Assembly: GCF_014647855.1 (NCBI RefSeq)
Contig: NZ_BMPZ01000007.1
Location: 62,001 to 126,000 of the forward strand
DNA from: Shewanella gelidii
GTDB taxonomy: Bacteria > Pseudomonadota > Gammaproteobacteria > Enterobacterales > Shewanellaceae
Reading direction: 5' to 3'
Length of the DNA stretch: 64,000 bases
The position numbers were made by a program, and so were the translations under genes. The notes under the pieces are model-generated. The model was not told where the DNA came from. It saw nothing but the letters and a program-made list of their open reading frames with translations, and made no database searches. Shown piece by piece: positions 29,313-38,807 of this stretch. Within the stretch, counting starts at the first letter, position 1; each line of letters opens with the position of its first letter.

Positions 29313-31133
29313 ATGAAAGCTGTTAAGTGGATTTTGATTGGTATGATCGTACTGGTCGTTGGCGTTGTCGTATATATTACGTCAGTTTTTGACCCCAACG
29401 ATTTTAAACCCCAAGTTGTTGATCAGGTAAAGCAGCAGACTGGTCGCGATTTAACGATATCGAAAGATCTAACCTGGACTTTTTTCCCAACGTTGGGCAT
29501 TGAGCTCGGAGGCATCGCATTATCTAATCCCGAAGGGTTTAATCTTGCTTCCATGGTTGAAGTGAACCAAGTCGTTGCAGAAGTTGCGTTGATGCCTCTA
29601 TTTAGTAAGCAAGTTGAAATTTCTCAGCTGAACTTAGACGGATTAAAACTAAACTTAGTGACTCAAAAAGGTGGTAAAACGAGCTTTGATGGGTTGTCTC
29701 AGGATGAAAAAAAGAAAACTGAAGAAGCCCCTGCGGGTAGCAATCAAATTCAATTAGATTCACTTAACATTGGTGGTGTTTCAATTACCAATACTGAAAT
29801 TAACCTAGTTGATGAAGCGGCAGAAGTCACTCAAACTTTTCTATTAAAATCTTTGACTTTGGGTCAGTTTTCACTGGGCCAATTTGCCTCATTAGATTAT
29901 GAATTTGCTGCCAAATTGCCAGACATGGAACTAAAGAGTTTAGGTCAAGGCCAACTTCGTGTGTCTAAGGATTTAAAGCAACTGCAAGTGAAAGACTTCA
30001 AAGTTGAAAACACAGTCACTGGGGAGGGGATCCCTAATAAGCAATTAATAGCAACGTTACTTTCAAATATACAAGTCGCACTTGATAGTCAAAATTTAAC
30101 CGTTGAGTTAAACGAGTTTGTTGCAGCAGATATTCGAGGCAGTGGTAAGCTCGATATCGCTTACGGCCGTCAGGTTCCTTCGATTCAAGCGAGCTTAGAT
30201 TTTGGTGATATTGATTTGGATAAAATGCTACCGAAGTCAGAAGCAACAGAAGATGAACAAGCTTCTACAAGCCAGCCTGCTGTCGAACCAGACTTACGAG
30301 GCATGAAAAGTGTAAATGCAGACGTGAAGTTAACCGCTAAATCGATAAAAGTTGCCAATTTGTTGACCCAAAATTGGGCGCTTAACTTCAAGTTGAAAGA
30401 TGGTGTCCTCAATGTGAGTCAACTGAGTTCTGATCTATATCAAGGTAAGCTCAAGGCAACGGCGAGGCTTGATGGTCGCAAAGCGATTGCTCAATATCAA
30501 TTTGACAAAGTTCTGCAAGGTGTTCAAGTAGGCGATTTATTGAAAGACGCTGCTGAAATTGATTTCTTGTCAGGTACGGCGAGTTTCAACGTAAAAGGTT
30601 CTGGTCGTAGTTTGCTGCCAGATAATATTAAGAAGAACCTTGATGCGAAGGGCAAATTTGATGTTGCTGACGGTGCGCTCTATGGTGTGAATATTCCCCA
30701 TATGCTGCGTTCAGCGCAAGCCAAACTTAAGGGGGACATGTCTTCTGCGCAAGCATCAGAACAAAAAACAGACTTCTCAAGTTTAACGGGTCGTTTCAAT
30801 GTCAAAAACGGTGTCGCGTCGAACCCTGACTTACTCATGGCTTCTCCACTGATCCGTGTTAAAGGTGGTGGTAAAGCAAATATTGTGAACGAGTCGATTG
30901 ATTATAAGTTAACCACGAATGTCGTGGGCTCTTTACAAGGTCAAGGCGGCAGTGATGATATGAAAGGTTTGGAGATCCCGTTTGCGATTAAAGGAACTTT
31001 CCAAGAACCAAAATTCTCGCTTGATACAAGTGGCCTAATGGATGCAAAAATTAAGCAAGAGACGGAAAAAGTAAAAGATAAAGCCAAGAAAAAGTTAAAG
31101 GATTCATTGCTTGAAAAATTTGGAGGCTTTTAA
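29313..31133 (+). CDS. AsmA family protein
   Basis: AsmA-type proteins are anchored in the inner membrane by one N-terminal helix and reach across the periplasm; relatives help in phospholipid transport and outer-membrane assembly. This 606 aa protein has a helix at about residues 8-27 (ILIGMIVLVVGVVVYI) followed by the typical FDPNDFKPQVVDQVKQQTGRDL, and a C-terminal AsmA domain around FLSGTASFNVKGSGRSL and LLMASPLIRVKGGGKANI. The C-terminus is Lys-rich. ATG 29313 is preceded by AAGGA at 29301-29305. The lipoprotein gene begins on the base after its stop codon, so the two are surely co-transcribed. Confidence 0.9.
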   Translation: MKAVKWILIGMIVLVVGVVVYITSVFDPNDFKPQVVDQVKQQTGRDLTISKDLTWTFFPTLGIELGGIALSNPEGFNLASMVEVNQVVAEVALMPLFSKQVEISQLNLDGLKLNLVTQKGGKTSFDGLSQDEKKKTEEAPAGSNQIQLDSLNIGGVSITNTEINLVDEAAEVTQTFLLKSLTLGQFSLGQFASLDYEFAAKLPDMELKSLGQGQLRVSKDLKQLQVKDFKVENTVTGEGIPNKQLIATLLSNIQVALDSQNLTVELNEFVAADIRGSGKLDIAYGRQVPSIQASLDFGDIDLDKMLPKSEATEDEQASTSQPAVEPDLRGMKSVNADVKLTAKSIKVANLLTQNWALNFKLKDGVLNVSQLSSDLYQGKLKATARLDGRKAIAQYQFDKVLQGVQVGDLLKDAAEIDFLSGTASFNVKGSGRSLLPDNIKKNLDAKGKFDVADGALYGVNIPHMLRSAQAKLKGDMSSAQASEQKTDFSSLTGRFNVKNGVASNPDLLMASPLIRVKGGGKANIVNESIDYKLTTNVVGSLQGQGGSDDMKGLEIPFAIKGTFQEPKFSLDTSGLMDAKIKQETEKVKDKAKKKLKDSLLEKFGGF

Positions 31134-31868
31134 TTGAAATTATTCAAAACCACATCAGTCGCTCTGGCGGTAATCGCTGTACTTTCAGTGACGGCGTGCA
31201 ATGAGCAAAAGGTTGAGTCAAAGCCAACAAATCCATCGGATGGTGACAAAACGCAACAATTAGAGGTTGAACAGCCGCAAGTTGCTGCAGTTACATCTGG
31301 TGCTGAGCAACCTCAAGCAACTCAGCAGCAGGAATCAGCATCCAACCGTGGTCATAAGGCTGAACTTACACAAGGCCTCAAAGCAGCAGAAGTATCGCAG
31401 CTGCTATCTCAGCAAGTTGAGCAGGTTGTTGATATCGGAAGCTTAAAGCAAAAGGGGGCTAAGGAGCTTGCTATGCTAACGCCGTTAACGGGCAAGTTAA
31501 AAGTGGCTCGATCATTTGATGTCCAACTCGGTCTAAAGGTGACCTTAACGGCGACCAACACCACCCAGGTTTCAGTGCCACTCGTATTTTCTTCTGGTAA
31601 AACTGCTGATTTAGAGATTGTTGATAATATGGGTAAAACAGTATGGCGTTGGTCAAACGATATGATGTTTACTCAGGCTCTTTCAGAAAAACAGCTTATT
31701 GCGGGTCGTGATATCTCAACAAGCTTTTACATTCCAAAAGATGTGCTTGAAAGCTTAAAAGGTGAGGGATACCGGTTACGAGCAATATTGGCTGCGAAGG
31801 TTCAAGAGGCTGACACCCCAGCGATGGCACCCGTTGAGAAAGCGTTTGATGTTCCAAACTTGATGTAA
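31134..31868 (+). CDS. Lipoprotein with BsuPI-like domain
   Basis: The 244 aa product has a lipoprotein signal (about residues 1-21; lipobox VTAC with Cys near 22) and a Gln/Glu-rich low-complexity linker (about 25-70). The C-terminal part (about 140-240) resembles the BsuPI intracellular proteinase-inhibitor domain, with VTLTATNTTQVSVPLVFSSGKTADL followed by TVWRWSNDMMFTQAL. The start is TTG, immediately after the asmA stop, with GGAGG (31122-31126) 7 bases upstream inside the asmA coding end, so translation of the two is tightly linked. A protease-inhibiting or structural periplasmic role is inference. A bidirectional terminator follows. Confidence 0.78.
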   Translation: MKLFKTTSVALAVIAVLSVTACNEQKVESKPTNPSDGDKTQQLEVEQPQVAAVTSGAEQPQATQQQESASNRGHKAELTQGLKAAEVSQLLSQQVEQVVDIGSLKQKGAKELAMLTPLTGKLKVARSFDVQLGLKVTLTATNTTQVSVPLVFSSGKTADLEIVDNMGKTVWRWSNDMMFTQALSEKQLIAGRDISTSFYIPKDVLESLKGEGYRLRAILAAKVQEADTPAMAPVEKAFDVPNLM

Positions 31869-31880
31869 AACCTGAGCGAT

Positions 31881-31918
31881 AAAAAAACCTTGTTGGCTAA
31901 ACGCAAACAAGGTTTTTT
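31881..31918. terminator. Bidirectional terminator
   Basis: AAAAAACCTTGTT and AACAAGGTTTTTT form a stem with an eleven-base loop, with A and T runs on both sides, between the lipoprotein gene and the chemoreceptor gene on the minus strand. Confidence 0.88.
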
Positions 31919-31941
31919 GCTTTTATGGCAACTCAAAAAGG

Positions 31942-33492
31942 TTAATTGAATTGAGAAACAAGCTCTGTTTGGCGATGCCCTTGAGCGCTTATCTCTTGGC
32001 TATGAATCGCGGCGTTTGCACAGTTATCTTCAAATTGGCCTATTCCTGCTTGTAACTCCATGGCGTTGTTATAAATTTGATTTACAACCGTTGCTTGTTC
32101 TTCTGCTGCGACAGCGATTTGTTCACCATTTGCTTCGATAATCTGCATCACTTCACTGACAGATATTAAATTTTGCTCAAGCATTTTGCCTGATTCGACG
32201 CTTTTATTGGTGAGCTGATGACTTTCTTCCATTTGTGTAACGGCTTGAGAAGTAGTCTGGCTTAAAGAGTTAATAATATTGTGGATCTCTTGTGCTGAGG
32301 TTGCCGAACGAGTGGCAAGATTACGTACTTCATCCGCAACCACTGCAAATCCACGACCAGCATTACCAGCTCGAGCTGCTTCGATCGCGGCATTGAGTGC
32401 GAGTAGGTTGGTCTGTTCAGCTAAATTTTCAATCACTTCGACGACTTGGTTTACACTCTGACATTGCTGATCGAGTGCTGATATCGCACCGCGAGATTCT
32501 TCAAGAAGTGCCGTAATCTCTAAGGTTGCAGTTTGGCTGCTATCTAGCGCTGTTTTAGTCGCGTCAATTTGCTTAACCAGCTGGTGGATTTCTGAAGTTG
32601 AGTTGGCGGTATTTTGGGCAATATCTGTTACTGATGAATTCATTTGACCAATTGCGGTCACAACTTGCTCTAAGCTTTGTGATTGTTCATCTAACTGGCT
32701 TTGATTGTTTTGATTTTGCTCTTGGTGTTCTTCAAGACCTTGCTGTAAATGTTCGCCACTATCTTTAATGCGGCCGATGACAGCTAAGGTTTCAGCCTTT
32801 TGCATTCTTAAGCTTAACTCAATATGAGAAAGCTCATCGATATAGCCGGTGTAAACAAACTGATTTAGCGGGTTGTCATGAACTTTCTTGCTGAGTGCTA
32901 GAGTTCGATTGAATCGTTGTTTTAAATTAAGTAATGGCCAGAGGAAGCTAGCTATCGCAGTTGTTATCGCGACAAATATTTGCCAAGTTGTAAGGTGGGG
33001 AAGGCTGGCGATTAAAGCGCAGGAAACCAACCAGCCTATGAGCAGCTTAGTAATGATACTCAAACCAAAGAAGGGCTTTGCTGCTTTACCTGCATTAACG
33101 GCGTCATAACAAGCTTGAGCGCGCTGAGTGAGTTCAGGTTCCGGCTTTGTTCTGACGGATTGGTATTCACAAATACTACCATTGCGCTTAATTGGGGTGA
33201 CGTAGGCATTCACCCAGTAGTATTTGCCGCTTTTACATTTGTTCTTTACCAAGCCCATCCAGCTTTGGCCTTGTTTAATGGTGTCCCATAGGTTGCCAAA
33301 GGCGGCTTTAGGCATATCTGGGTGGCGAATGATATTGTGTGGTTTGCCGAGTAACTCCTCGCTTTCGAAACCGCATACTTCGGTGAAATCTTTGTTCACA
33401 TGGGTAATGATGCTATCAAGATCCGTTGTTGAGAGGATTTTGTAGTCTGAAGGGTAAGTCACTTCTTCATTGATAATATTTTTAGCCGTCAT
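31942..33492 (-). CDS. Aer-type PAS chemoreceptor
   Basis: This 516 aa receptor has an N-terminal PAS domain (about residues 10-125) with [20 protein letters not shown], the signature of Aer-type redox-sensing receptors that bind FAD. A hydrophobic stretch at about 145-190 ([16 protein letters not shown], then [16 protein letters not shown]) anchors it in the membrane, and there is no large periplasmic domain. The signalling domain has [23 protein letters not shown] in the middle of a long coiled coil. It is an energy- or redox-taxis receptor by family; whether it acts as a true Aer depends on FAD binding. It lies alone, on the minus strand. Confidence 0.92.
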   Translation of the reverse strand: MTAKNIINEEVTYPSDYKILSTTDLDSIITHVNKDFTEVCGFESEELLGKPHNIIRHPDMPKAAFGNLWDTIKQGQSWMGLVKNKCKSGKYYWVNAYVTPIKRNGSICEYQSVRTKPEPELTQRAQACYDAVNAGKAAKPFFGLSIITKLLIGWLVSCALIASLPHLTTWQIFVAITTAIASFLWPLLNLKQRFNRTLALSKKVHDNPLNQFVYTGYIDELSHIELSLRMQKAETLAVIGRIKDSGEHLQQGLEEHQEQNQNNQSQLDEQSQSLEQVVTAIGQMNSSVTDIAQNTANSTSEIHQLVKQIDATKTALDSSQTATLEITALLEESRGAISALDQQCQSVNQVVEVIENLAEQTNLLALNAAIEAARAGNAGRGFAVVADEVRNLATRSATSAQEIHNIINSLSQTTSQAVTQMEESHQLTNKSVESGKMLEQNLISVSEVMQIIEANGEQIAVAAEEQATVVNQIYNNAMELQAGIGQFEDNCANAAIHSQEISAQGHRQTELVSQFN

Positions 33493-33626
33493 GTTTCTAC
33501 TTCAATAGTTACAAGCGAGTTGCAGGGGCGAGGTGTGCAGGAATTATTAATGAGAAAAGGTGATATTTATGTGACGATTCGCTAATTTAACTGTGAAAAA
33601 TTAAGAAGCATTTCAATTGTATGAAA

Positions 33627-33664
33627 TAGGTCACGCCAATCAAAAGTATGACGTGCGTAACCTA
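33627..33664 (-). other. Inverted repeat downstream of mltD
   Basis: TAGGTCACGC and GCGTAACCTA form a 10-bp inverted repeat with one mismatch and an 18-base loop, about 20 bases past the mltD stop on the minus strand. There is no T tract, so it is at most a weak or factor-dependent end signal. Confidence 0.3.
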
Positions 33665-33684
33665 TCAATTTAGGGGCCAGATTG

Positions 33685-35259
33685 TTACACATTTACCTTG
33701 GTTACATCGACAAAAAGCTTGAGCATTTGTCCCGGCTGAAGGTATTTACTTGCTTGAATACTATTCCAGCGTAGGAGATCATTTACTGTGACATTAAATT
33801 TACTGGCGATACGTGCCAAGGAGTCACCGCTGCGTACTTTGTAATTAACCTTACGCATTACCGAGGTTTTTGACTGATTATCACTGACCGTATTTGCCCA
33901 AATCACCAGCTTTTGGTTTAGCTGTAATGCTGTTTTGGGTGTGATGTTATTCCATTGAGCAAGTTGGGAAATTTTAACTTTGTGGTTTTTGGCAATTTTC
34001 CATAATGAGTCACCAGATTTCACTTGATAGTCAATTTTAAAGTTTGCACGTTTTCTATTCTTGTTTTTTGAGTGCCGATTATCCAGTGTCAGTGCATACT
34101 GTTTTGGATCTTTTGCCGCAACAGGAATCAATAAATGCCGACCTGCGACAATGGTATTGCCTGAGATGTTGTTGACTGAACGCAACACTGCAATATTGGT
34201 ATGGTATCGCTTGGCAATCACACCAATACTGTCACCAGGTTTGATTTTATATCTGAGCCAATTCAATCGTTCATTTGGCTTGGTTTGGGCGATTTGAGTT
34301 TTAAAAGCAGCCACTTTTTCTACAGGGAGCACCAAGCGATGTGGTCCATCTGGCGAAGTTGCCCAGCGATTATATCCAGGGTTTAGGCGATGTAACCCGT
34401 CGATGCTCATGTCCGCAAGCTCAGCCGCAAACGCCAAATCAATCTGACTTCCGATATCAACCACAGCAATTTTTTGCTGATTATCAATAGGTGTCAATTG
34501 AATGCCATATTTCTTGGCGTTTTTAATGACATCGGCTAACGCGATCAGTTGAGGGACGTAATGTTCGGTCTCTTTTGGTAAATCTAAAGCCCAAAAGTCA
34601 GTGGGTTTACCTTGTCGTTTATTTTTTTTGATGGCTTTGAGGACGCGACCTTCACCGGTATTGTACGCCGCAATCGCATATAACCAATTGCCTTTCGTTT
34701 TTTTGTGTAAGTATTGCATCATGTCCAAAGCGGCTGTGGTCGCTGCAGGAACGTCTCGACGACCGTCGTACCACCAGTTCATATGAAGGCCAAAATGCTT
34801 TGCCATAGGCGAGGTGAATTGCCAGAGCCCTGAAGCTGCGCCATGGGAGTACGCAAATGGGTCAAATGCACTTTCGACAATGGGTAATAGTGCCAACTCA
34901 ATTGGGAGGCCTCTTGCTTCAATTTTCTCGACAATATGCAACATAAACGGTTGTGCACGTTTAGAAATCTCAGCCAGATGACGTGGGTTCTTGATATATT
35001 TTTGGCGATAATAATTGACTAGTTTATGGTCTGGCACATCGAAAGTGATTTGGCGACTAATTCTATGCCATACATCGGTTACTGGCGCCGCTTGTTTCAC
35101 TTCTACGATTGGACTTGGTACGGAAACCGCTTGGGGTTGTATAAGTTCAGGGGCTTGAGTCGTCTGAGGCACGGGCTCTGTAGTTGCCACGCAGCCAGTT
35201 AGCAAAAAGGCGCAGCTTAGAAATGAGCAACTTAAAATAGACGGTAAAGTAATTCGCAT
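33685..35259 (-). CDS. mltD: Membrane-bound lytic murein transglycosylase D
   Basis: MltD is an outer-membrane lipoprotein that cuts glycan strands. The lipobox LLTGC is at about residues 18-22. The SLT domain (about 90-210) shows ELALLPIVESAFDPFAYS with the catalytic Glu, SGLWQFTSPMAKHFGL, and AIAAYNTGEGRVLKAI. Three C-terminal LysM modules follow (YKIKPGDSIGVIAKRYH, YQVKSGDSLWKIAKNH, YKVRSGDSLARIASKF); E. coli MltD has two. ATG 35259 is used because it precedes the signal peptide; an in-frame TTG at 35277 is the alternative, and neither has a clear ribosome-binding site. The product is 524 aa. gloB lies beyond it on the same strand, as in E. coli. Confidence 0.95.
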   Translation of the reverse strand: MRITLPSILSCSFLSCAFLLTGCVATTEPVPQTTQAPELIQPQAVSVPSPIVEVKQAAPVTDVWHRISRQITFDVPDHKLVNYYRQKYIKNPRHLAEISKRAQPFMLHIVEKIEARGLPIELALLPIVESAFDPFAYSHGAASGLWQFTSPMAKHFGLHMNWWYDGRRDVPAATTAALDMMQYLHKKTKGNWLYAIAAYNTGEGRVLKAIKKNKRQGKPTDFWALDLPKETEHYVPQLIALADVIKNAKKYGIQLTPIDNQQKIAVVDIGSQIDLAFAAELADMSIDGLHRLNPGYNRWATSPDGPHRLVLPVEKVAAFKTQIAQTKPNERLNWLRYKIKPGDSIGVIAKRYHTNIAVLRSVNNISGNTIVAGRHLLIPVAAKDPKQYALTLDNRHSKNKNRKRANFKIDYQVKSGDSLWKIAKNHKVKISQLAQWNNITPKTALQLNQKLVIWANTVSDNQSKTSVMRKVNYKVRSGDSLARIASKFNVTVNDLLRWNSIQASKYLQPGQMLKLFVDVTKVNV

Positions 35260-35525
35260 ATGATTCGTATACTGCAACTTAAGTTTGAAGGCAGTTTATC
35301 TCGATCTCGTTAGTAATTTAGCGCTGCATTGTATGTTAAAACGAGCAGCTTGTCTGTTCGACGAACCACAAATGTCAGCAATTCGTTGGATGACTTTGCT
35401 TAGATTGCGCGCCTTGTCATGGGGGCAATTCGCGTAACCTTTACGATTCCTAATCATTAGACCACGCAAATACGCAGATTGTGCTGCTCAATGTATCTAA
35501 TAAATATATTTAACTATGCAAGTGA

Positions 35526-36302
35526 CTAGTAGTTGTCCTTCCACTTCCTCAGTAGCGTAAAGGTCTCTAACTCACTCTGGGGCTGAATACCGGTTTGCTG
35601 CTGTATACGGTTGCGAATATTTGATGTGTAGCAACGTAAGAATGGATTAATTGCTAATTCGGTTTCGAGCGTGCTTGGGATGCTTGGCTGTCGTTGTTCT
35701 CTCAAATTGCTGACCTTGCGGACATAATCGGCAAGCATTTGATTTTGAGGATCGACATCACGAGCAAATGCTAAGTTTGCTTGTGTATATTCATGGGCAC
35801 AGAAAATACGGGTTTGTGGTGGAAGTTCAGCGAGCTTTTTAAGGCTGGATAGCATTTGTTTAGCTGTACCTTCAAACAATCGTCCGCAACCGCCACTAAA
35901 TAATGTGTCACCACAAAAAAGATTGTCTTCAATTAAATAGGCAATATGGCCAGCGGTATGACCTGGAACTTGAATCACCTGAGCACTGAGTTCGAGAGGG
36001 AGTAGCGAGATAGACTCTTGGGTTTCAATTTCGTGGGTTATGCCAGAAATCGTTTCTCGTTTGGGGCCGAAGACTGTGAGTTGCTGACCAAAGTGTGTTT
36101 GTAATGCTTGTATGCCCCCAGTGTGATCATGGTGATGATGAGTGATGAGTATACTTTTTAGAATGAGCTTGTTGGTGTTGAGGTAACGAATGACGGCTTG
36201 CGCATCGCCAGGGTCTACAACGACGACACCGGATTGATCGTGAGCTTGAATGCCCCAAATATAATTATCATCAAAAGCTGGGATAGTGTGGATTTTAATC
36301 AT
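35526..36302 (-). CDS. gloB: Hydroxyacylglutathione hydrolase (glyoxalase II)
   Basis: GloB hydrolyses S-lactoylglutathione to lactate and glutathione, finishing methylglyoxal detoxification. The metallo-beta-lactamase fold marks are present: ITHHHHDHTGG (metal-binding His and Asp), VPGHTAGHIAYL, LFCGDTLFSGGCGRLFEG and FCAHEYTQANLAFA. Family C-terminal features (NPFLRC and RKWKDNY) are kept. ATG 36302 starts at MIKIHTIPAFDDNYIW, the usual family start, giving 258 aa (251 in E. coli). It is divergent from yafS, the arrangement seen in E. coli. Confidence 0.96.
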   Translation of the reverse strand: MIKIHTIPAFDDNYIWGIQAHDQSGVVVVDPGDAQAVIRYLNTNKLILKSILITHHHHDHTGGIQALQTHFGQQLTVFGPKRETISGITHEIETQESISLLPLELSAQVIQVPGHTAGHIAYLIEDNLFCGDTLFSGGCGRLFEGTAKQMLSSLKKLAELPPQTRIFCAHEYTQANLAFARDVDPQNQMLADYVRKVSNLREQRQPSIPSTLETELAINPFLRCYTSNIRNRIQQQTGIQPQSELETFTLLRKWKDNY

Positions 36303-36511
36303 AATGCCATCGGTTACCAATTCAATATTATTGACTATTTTAACGGGAGTGTGCGGTATTTGTATATCTTTTACCTGTCTTACATCTTGGGTTGGAATTT
36401 TGACAAACTATTGAGAAGAAAGAATTAAATGAAAGGCTTGTCCCACGAATACTTTGGCGTATATGATGTTTATTCATCCAATCATTGGTTTACTTGTCGA
36501 GGGGGCTTTGT

Positions 36512-37252
36512 TTGTCTGACCATGTTAATCATTCGCCACGTGCCTGCAAACCAATCCACTGGGGCGATCTACCAAGCGGTGAGCTAGTACAAGCGAATGT
36601 GCAGGATTACCTTGAAACTTGGTGGCCTAAAGTATTTGGTTACCATCTTTTGAAACTCGGTGAACTCAGTGCAGGGCTCAACAGCATGCAATGTTCTATA
36701 CCGCATCAGGTGATGTTATTTGAACAAGACTTTGCCAGTGTGATTGGACGTTTTGAAAATTTACCTTTGCAGAATTCTTGTATCGATGCGGCATTGATGA
36801 CACTGCTGTTAGAGTTTGAAGACGACCCATATCGTATCTTAAGAGAATTAGACCGAGTCATTATTTCTGGTGGCTATCTTTTTATTGTTGGTATTAATCC
36901 ACTGAGTTCTATATTTTTTGGGAAAATGTGGCCGAAATATCAGGCTCGCGTACCTTGGTGTGGCCATTTTTTTACACCTGCTCGAGTGAAAGATTGGCTA
37001 GGCTTATTAGGTTATCAAGTGGTTGCTGATGAGCGAATGGTCTTCCATTCGTTATTGAAAGAAGCCAATCCTAAAAGCATATGGCAGCACACGTTAGAAG
37101 CTTGGTTGCCAAATGCTGGAAGCTTCTATGTATTGGTTGCTAGAAAGCTCGACTCACCATTAACACCTGTTCGTCAAAAGCGAAAGGTTCGGCAAACGAA
37201 ATGGTCGCCTGCACCGACAGCGGGTAAAGCGACCCCCCGTAGCAAATCATAA
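36512..37252 (+). CDS. yafS: YafS-like methyltransferase domain protein
   Basis: This 246 aa protein matches the position and general form of the poorly known methyltransferase YafS between gloB and rnhA. Methyltransf_11-like features are ENLPLQNSCIDAALMTLLLEFEDDPYRILRELDRVI and GGYLFIVGINPLS. The glycine-rich motif I is degenerate (LLKLGELSAG instead of a GxGxG), so activity is uncertain. The C-terminus is very basic (about the last 30 residues). The start is TTG 36512 with GAGGGGG (36499-36505) 6 bases upstream; an in-frame TTG at 36485 would add nine residues. It is convergent with rnhA. Confidence 0.75.
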   Translation: MSDHVNHSPRACKPIHWGDLPSGELVQANVQDYLETWWPKVFGYHLLKLGELSAGLNSMQCSIPHQVMLFEQDFASVIGRFENLPLQNSCIDAALMTLLLEFEDDPYRILRELDRVIISGGYLFIVGINPLSSIFFGKMWPKYQARVPWCGHFFTPARVKDWLGLLGYQVVADERMVFHSLLKEANPKSIWQHTLEAWLPNAGSFYVLVARKLDSPLTPVRQKRKVRQTKWSPAPTAGKATPRSKS

Positions 37253-37357
37253 AGCCGTGTGTTCAGTATCAATTGTCCACATTGAGGCTCGATTACCAGA
37301 TATTGTGTGGAAAAATCGGTTTGTGGTGGTTGTGGTTCATAAATTATAAATGTAGGA

Positions 37358-37828
37358 CTAAGGGTTATATCCCTTGTCCTCTTGGCTCGGATTTGCTTCT
37401 GCCGCATTCCGAGCAAGCACATCACAACGTTCATTTTCGACATGACCAGCGTGGCCTTTTACCCACTGCCAATCAATTTGATGATGCTGTGATGCAGCAT
37501 CAAGCCGTTTCCAAAGATCGACATTTTTAACCGGTTGTTTGCTCGCTGTTTTCCAGTTTTTCTTTTTCCAGCCGTGGATCCATTGTGTGATCCCTTGCCG
37601 CATGTATTGGCTATCACTTGTCAGTACGATTTGGCAGGGCTCTTTTAGTGCTTCAAGGGCTATGATCGGGGCTAACAATTCCATGCGGTTGTTAGTGGTA
37701 AGCGCAAATCCATCGGCAAGCTCTTTGGTATGTTCATTATATTTCATTACAATTCCATAGCCCCCGGGGCCAGGGTTGCCTAGGCAAGAGCCGTCTGTGA
37801 ATATTTGGATCTTTTTTAAGTCGCTCAT
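37358..37828 (-). CDS. rnhA: Ribonuclease HI
   Basis: RNase HI removes the RNA strand from RNA-DNA hybrids. The catalytic acidic residues align with E. coli Asp10, Glu48, Asp70 and Asp134 as D12 ([11 protein letters not shown]), E50 (NNRMELLA), D72 (TSDSQYM) and the Asp in ENERCDVLA; the mobile His is in VKGHAGH. The product is 156 aa (155 in E. coli). ATG 37828 follows GGAAATTC; ten upstream codons are also open but lie outside homology. It is divergent from dnaQ with a 240-base gap, the classic rnhA-dnaQ layout. Confidence 0.96.
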   Translation of the reverse strand: MSDLKKIQIFTDGSCLGNPGPGGYGIVMKYNEHTKELADGFALTTNNRMELLAPIIALEALKEPCQIVLTSDSQYMRQGITQWIHGWKKKNWKTASKQPVKNVDLWKRLDAASQHHQIDWQWVKGHAGHVENERCDVLARNAAEANPSQEDKGYNP

Positions 37829-38068
37829 GAATTTCCGCACACTTGTTAAAATTGTCATGGCGAGTATATACCTAACACCGTTCGATGGGCAAAGTGATGT
37901 GGGAACGAAGCCGTAACCGACGTTACAACTGGGTGATTTTAGTACGGGTGAGCTCCTCAGTAGCGAATTACTTGCGCAATTTACAAAATAAGACGGTAAA
38001 GTATTGTCATGAACGTTTAGCGTTATTGCGTCTTAGTCCATGATTTCTGACATAAAGTGATTTAGTTT

Positions 38069-38797
38069 ATGAATATTGTTTCAAAAGCATCCCGCCAAAT
38101 AATTCTTGATACCGAAACAACGGGTATGAATCAGGCGAGCGGTCCGGTTTATATCGGCCATCGAATTATTGAAATTGGTTGTGTTGAAGTCATCAACCGG
38201 AAATTAACGGGTCGTCACTATCATGAGTATATAAATCCTGGTCAATTGATTGATGAAGAAGCCATCGCTGTCCATGGTATTACCAATGAAGCTGTTGCGA
38301 ATAAGCCGCGTTTTCATGAAATCGCGCAATCATTTATCGAATTTATTGATGGTGCAGAGATTGTTGCACATAACGCGCCGTTTGATGTGAGTTTCATGGA
38401 TCATGAGTTTTCTATGCTGCAGCCCAGTGGTCCTAAAACCGCAGATATATGCCAAATTCTAGATTCCCTTGATATTGCAAAATTTCTTCACCCTGGACAA
38501 AAGAACAACCTTGATGCGCTCTGTAAGCGTTACGGTATCGACAACTCCAAGCGTGATTTGCACGGCGCATTACTTGATGCCGAAATCCTAGCTGATGTTT
38601 ATTTGGTCATGACCGGTGGCCAAACTAAACTTAAATTATCGAATGAGGAAGAAGGGCAAGAAGGCGGAGGAATTGTCCGCTTAGATGCAAACAGAGGAAG
38701 GCTTAAAGTGATCTCCGCTTCTGCCGATGAACTAAATAAGCATGAACAGCGTCTTGATTTAATTGATAAGTCTGGACAATGCCTCTGGAGAGGATAA
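38069..38797 (+). CDS. dnaQ: DNA polymerase III epsilon subunit (proofreading exonuclease)
   Basis: DnaQ is the 3'-5' proofreading subunit of DNA polymerase III. The DEDDh motifs are complete: D14 and E16 in ILDTETTG, HNAPFDVSFMDHEF (Asp), and HGALLDAEILADVYL (His and Asp). The C-terminal segment after residue 180 is the flexible region that contacts the polymerase subunit DnaE. Length is 242 aa (243 in E. coli). A large membrane protein gene starts 10 bases after its stop, so the two are probably co-transcribed. Gene order rnhA-dnaQ-tRNA-Asp is as in E. coli. Confidence 0.96.
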   Translation: MNIVSKASRQIILDTETTGMNQASGPVYIGHRIIEIGCVEVINRKLTGRHYHEYINPGQLIDEEAIAVHGITNEAVANKPRFHEIAQSFIEFIDGAEIVAHNAPFDVSFMDHEFSMLQPSGPKTADICQILDSLDIAKFLHPGQKNNLDALCKRYGIDNSKRDLHGALLDAEILADVYLVMTGGQTKLKLSNEEEGQEGGGIVRLDANRGRLKVISASADELNKHEQRLDLIDKSGQCLWRG

Positions 38798-38807
38798 TTT
38801 TCTATTT

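Noticed and set aside
37273..37530. An 85-codon plus-strand frame in the yafS-rnhA gap
   Set aside because: Most of it is the antisense of rnhA and there is no start signal.
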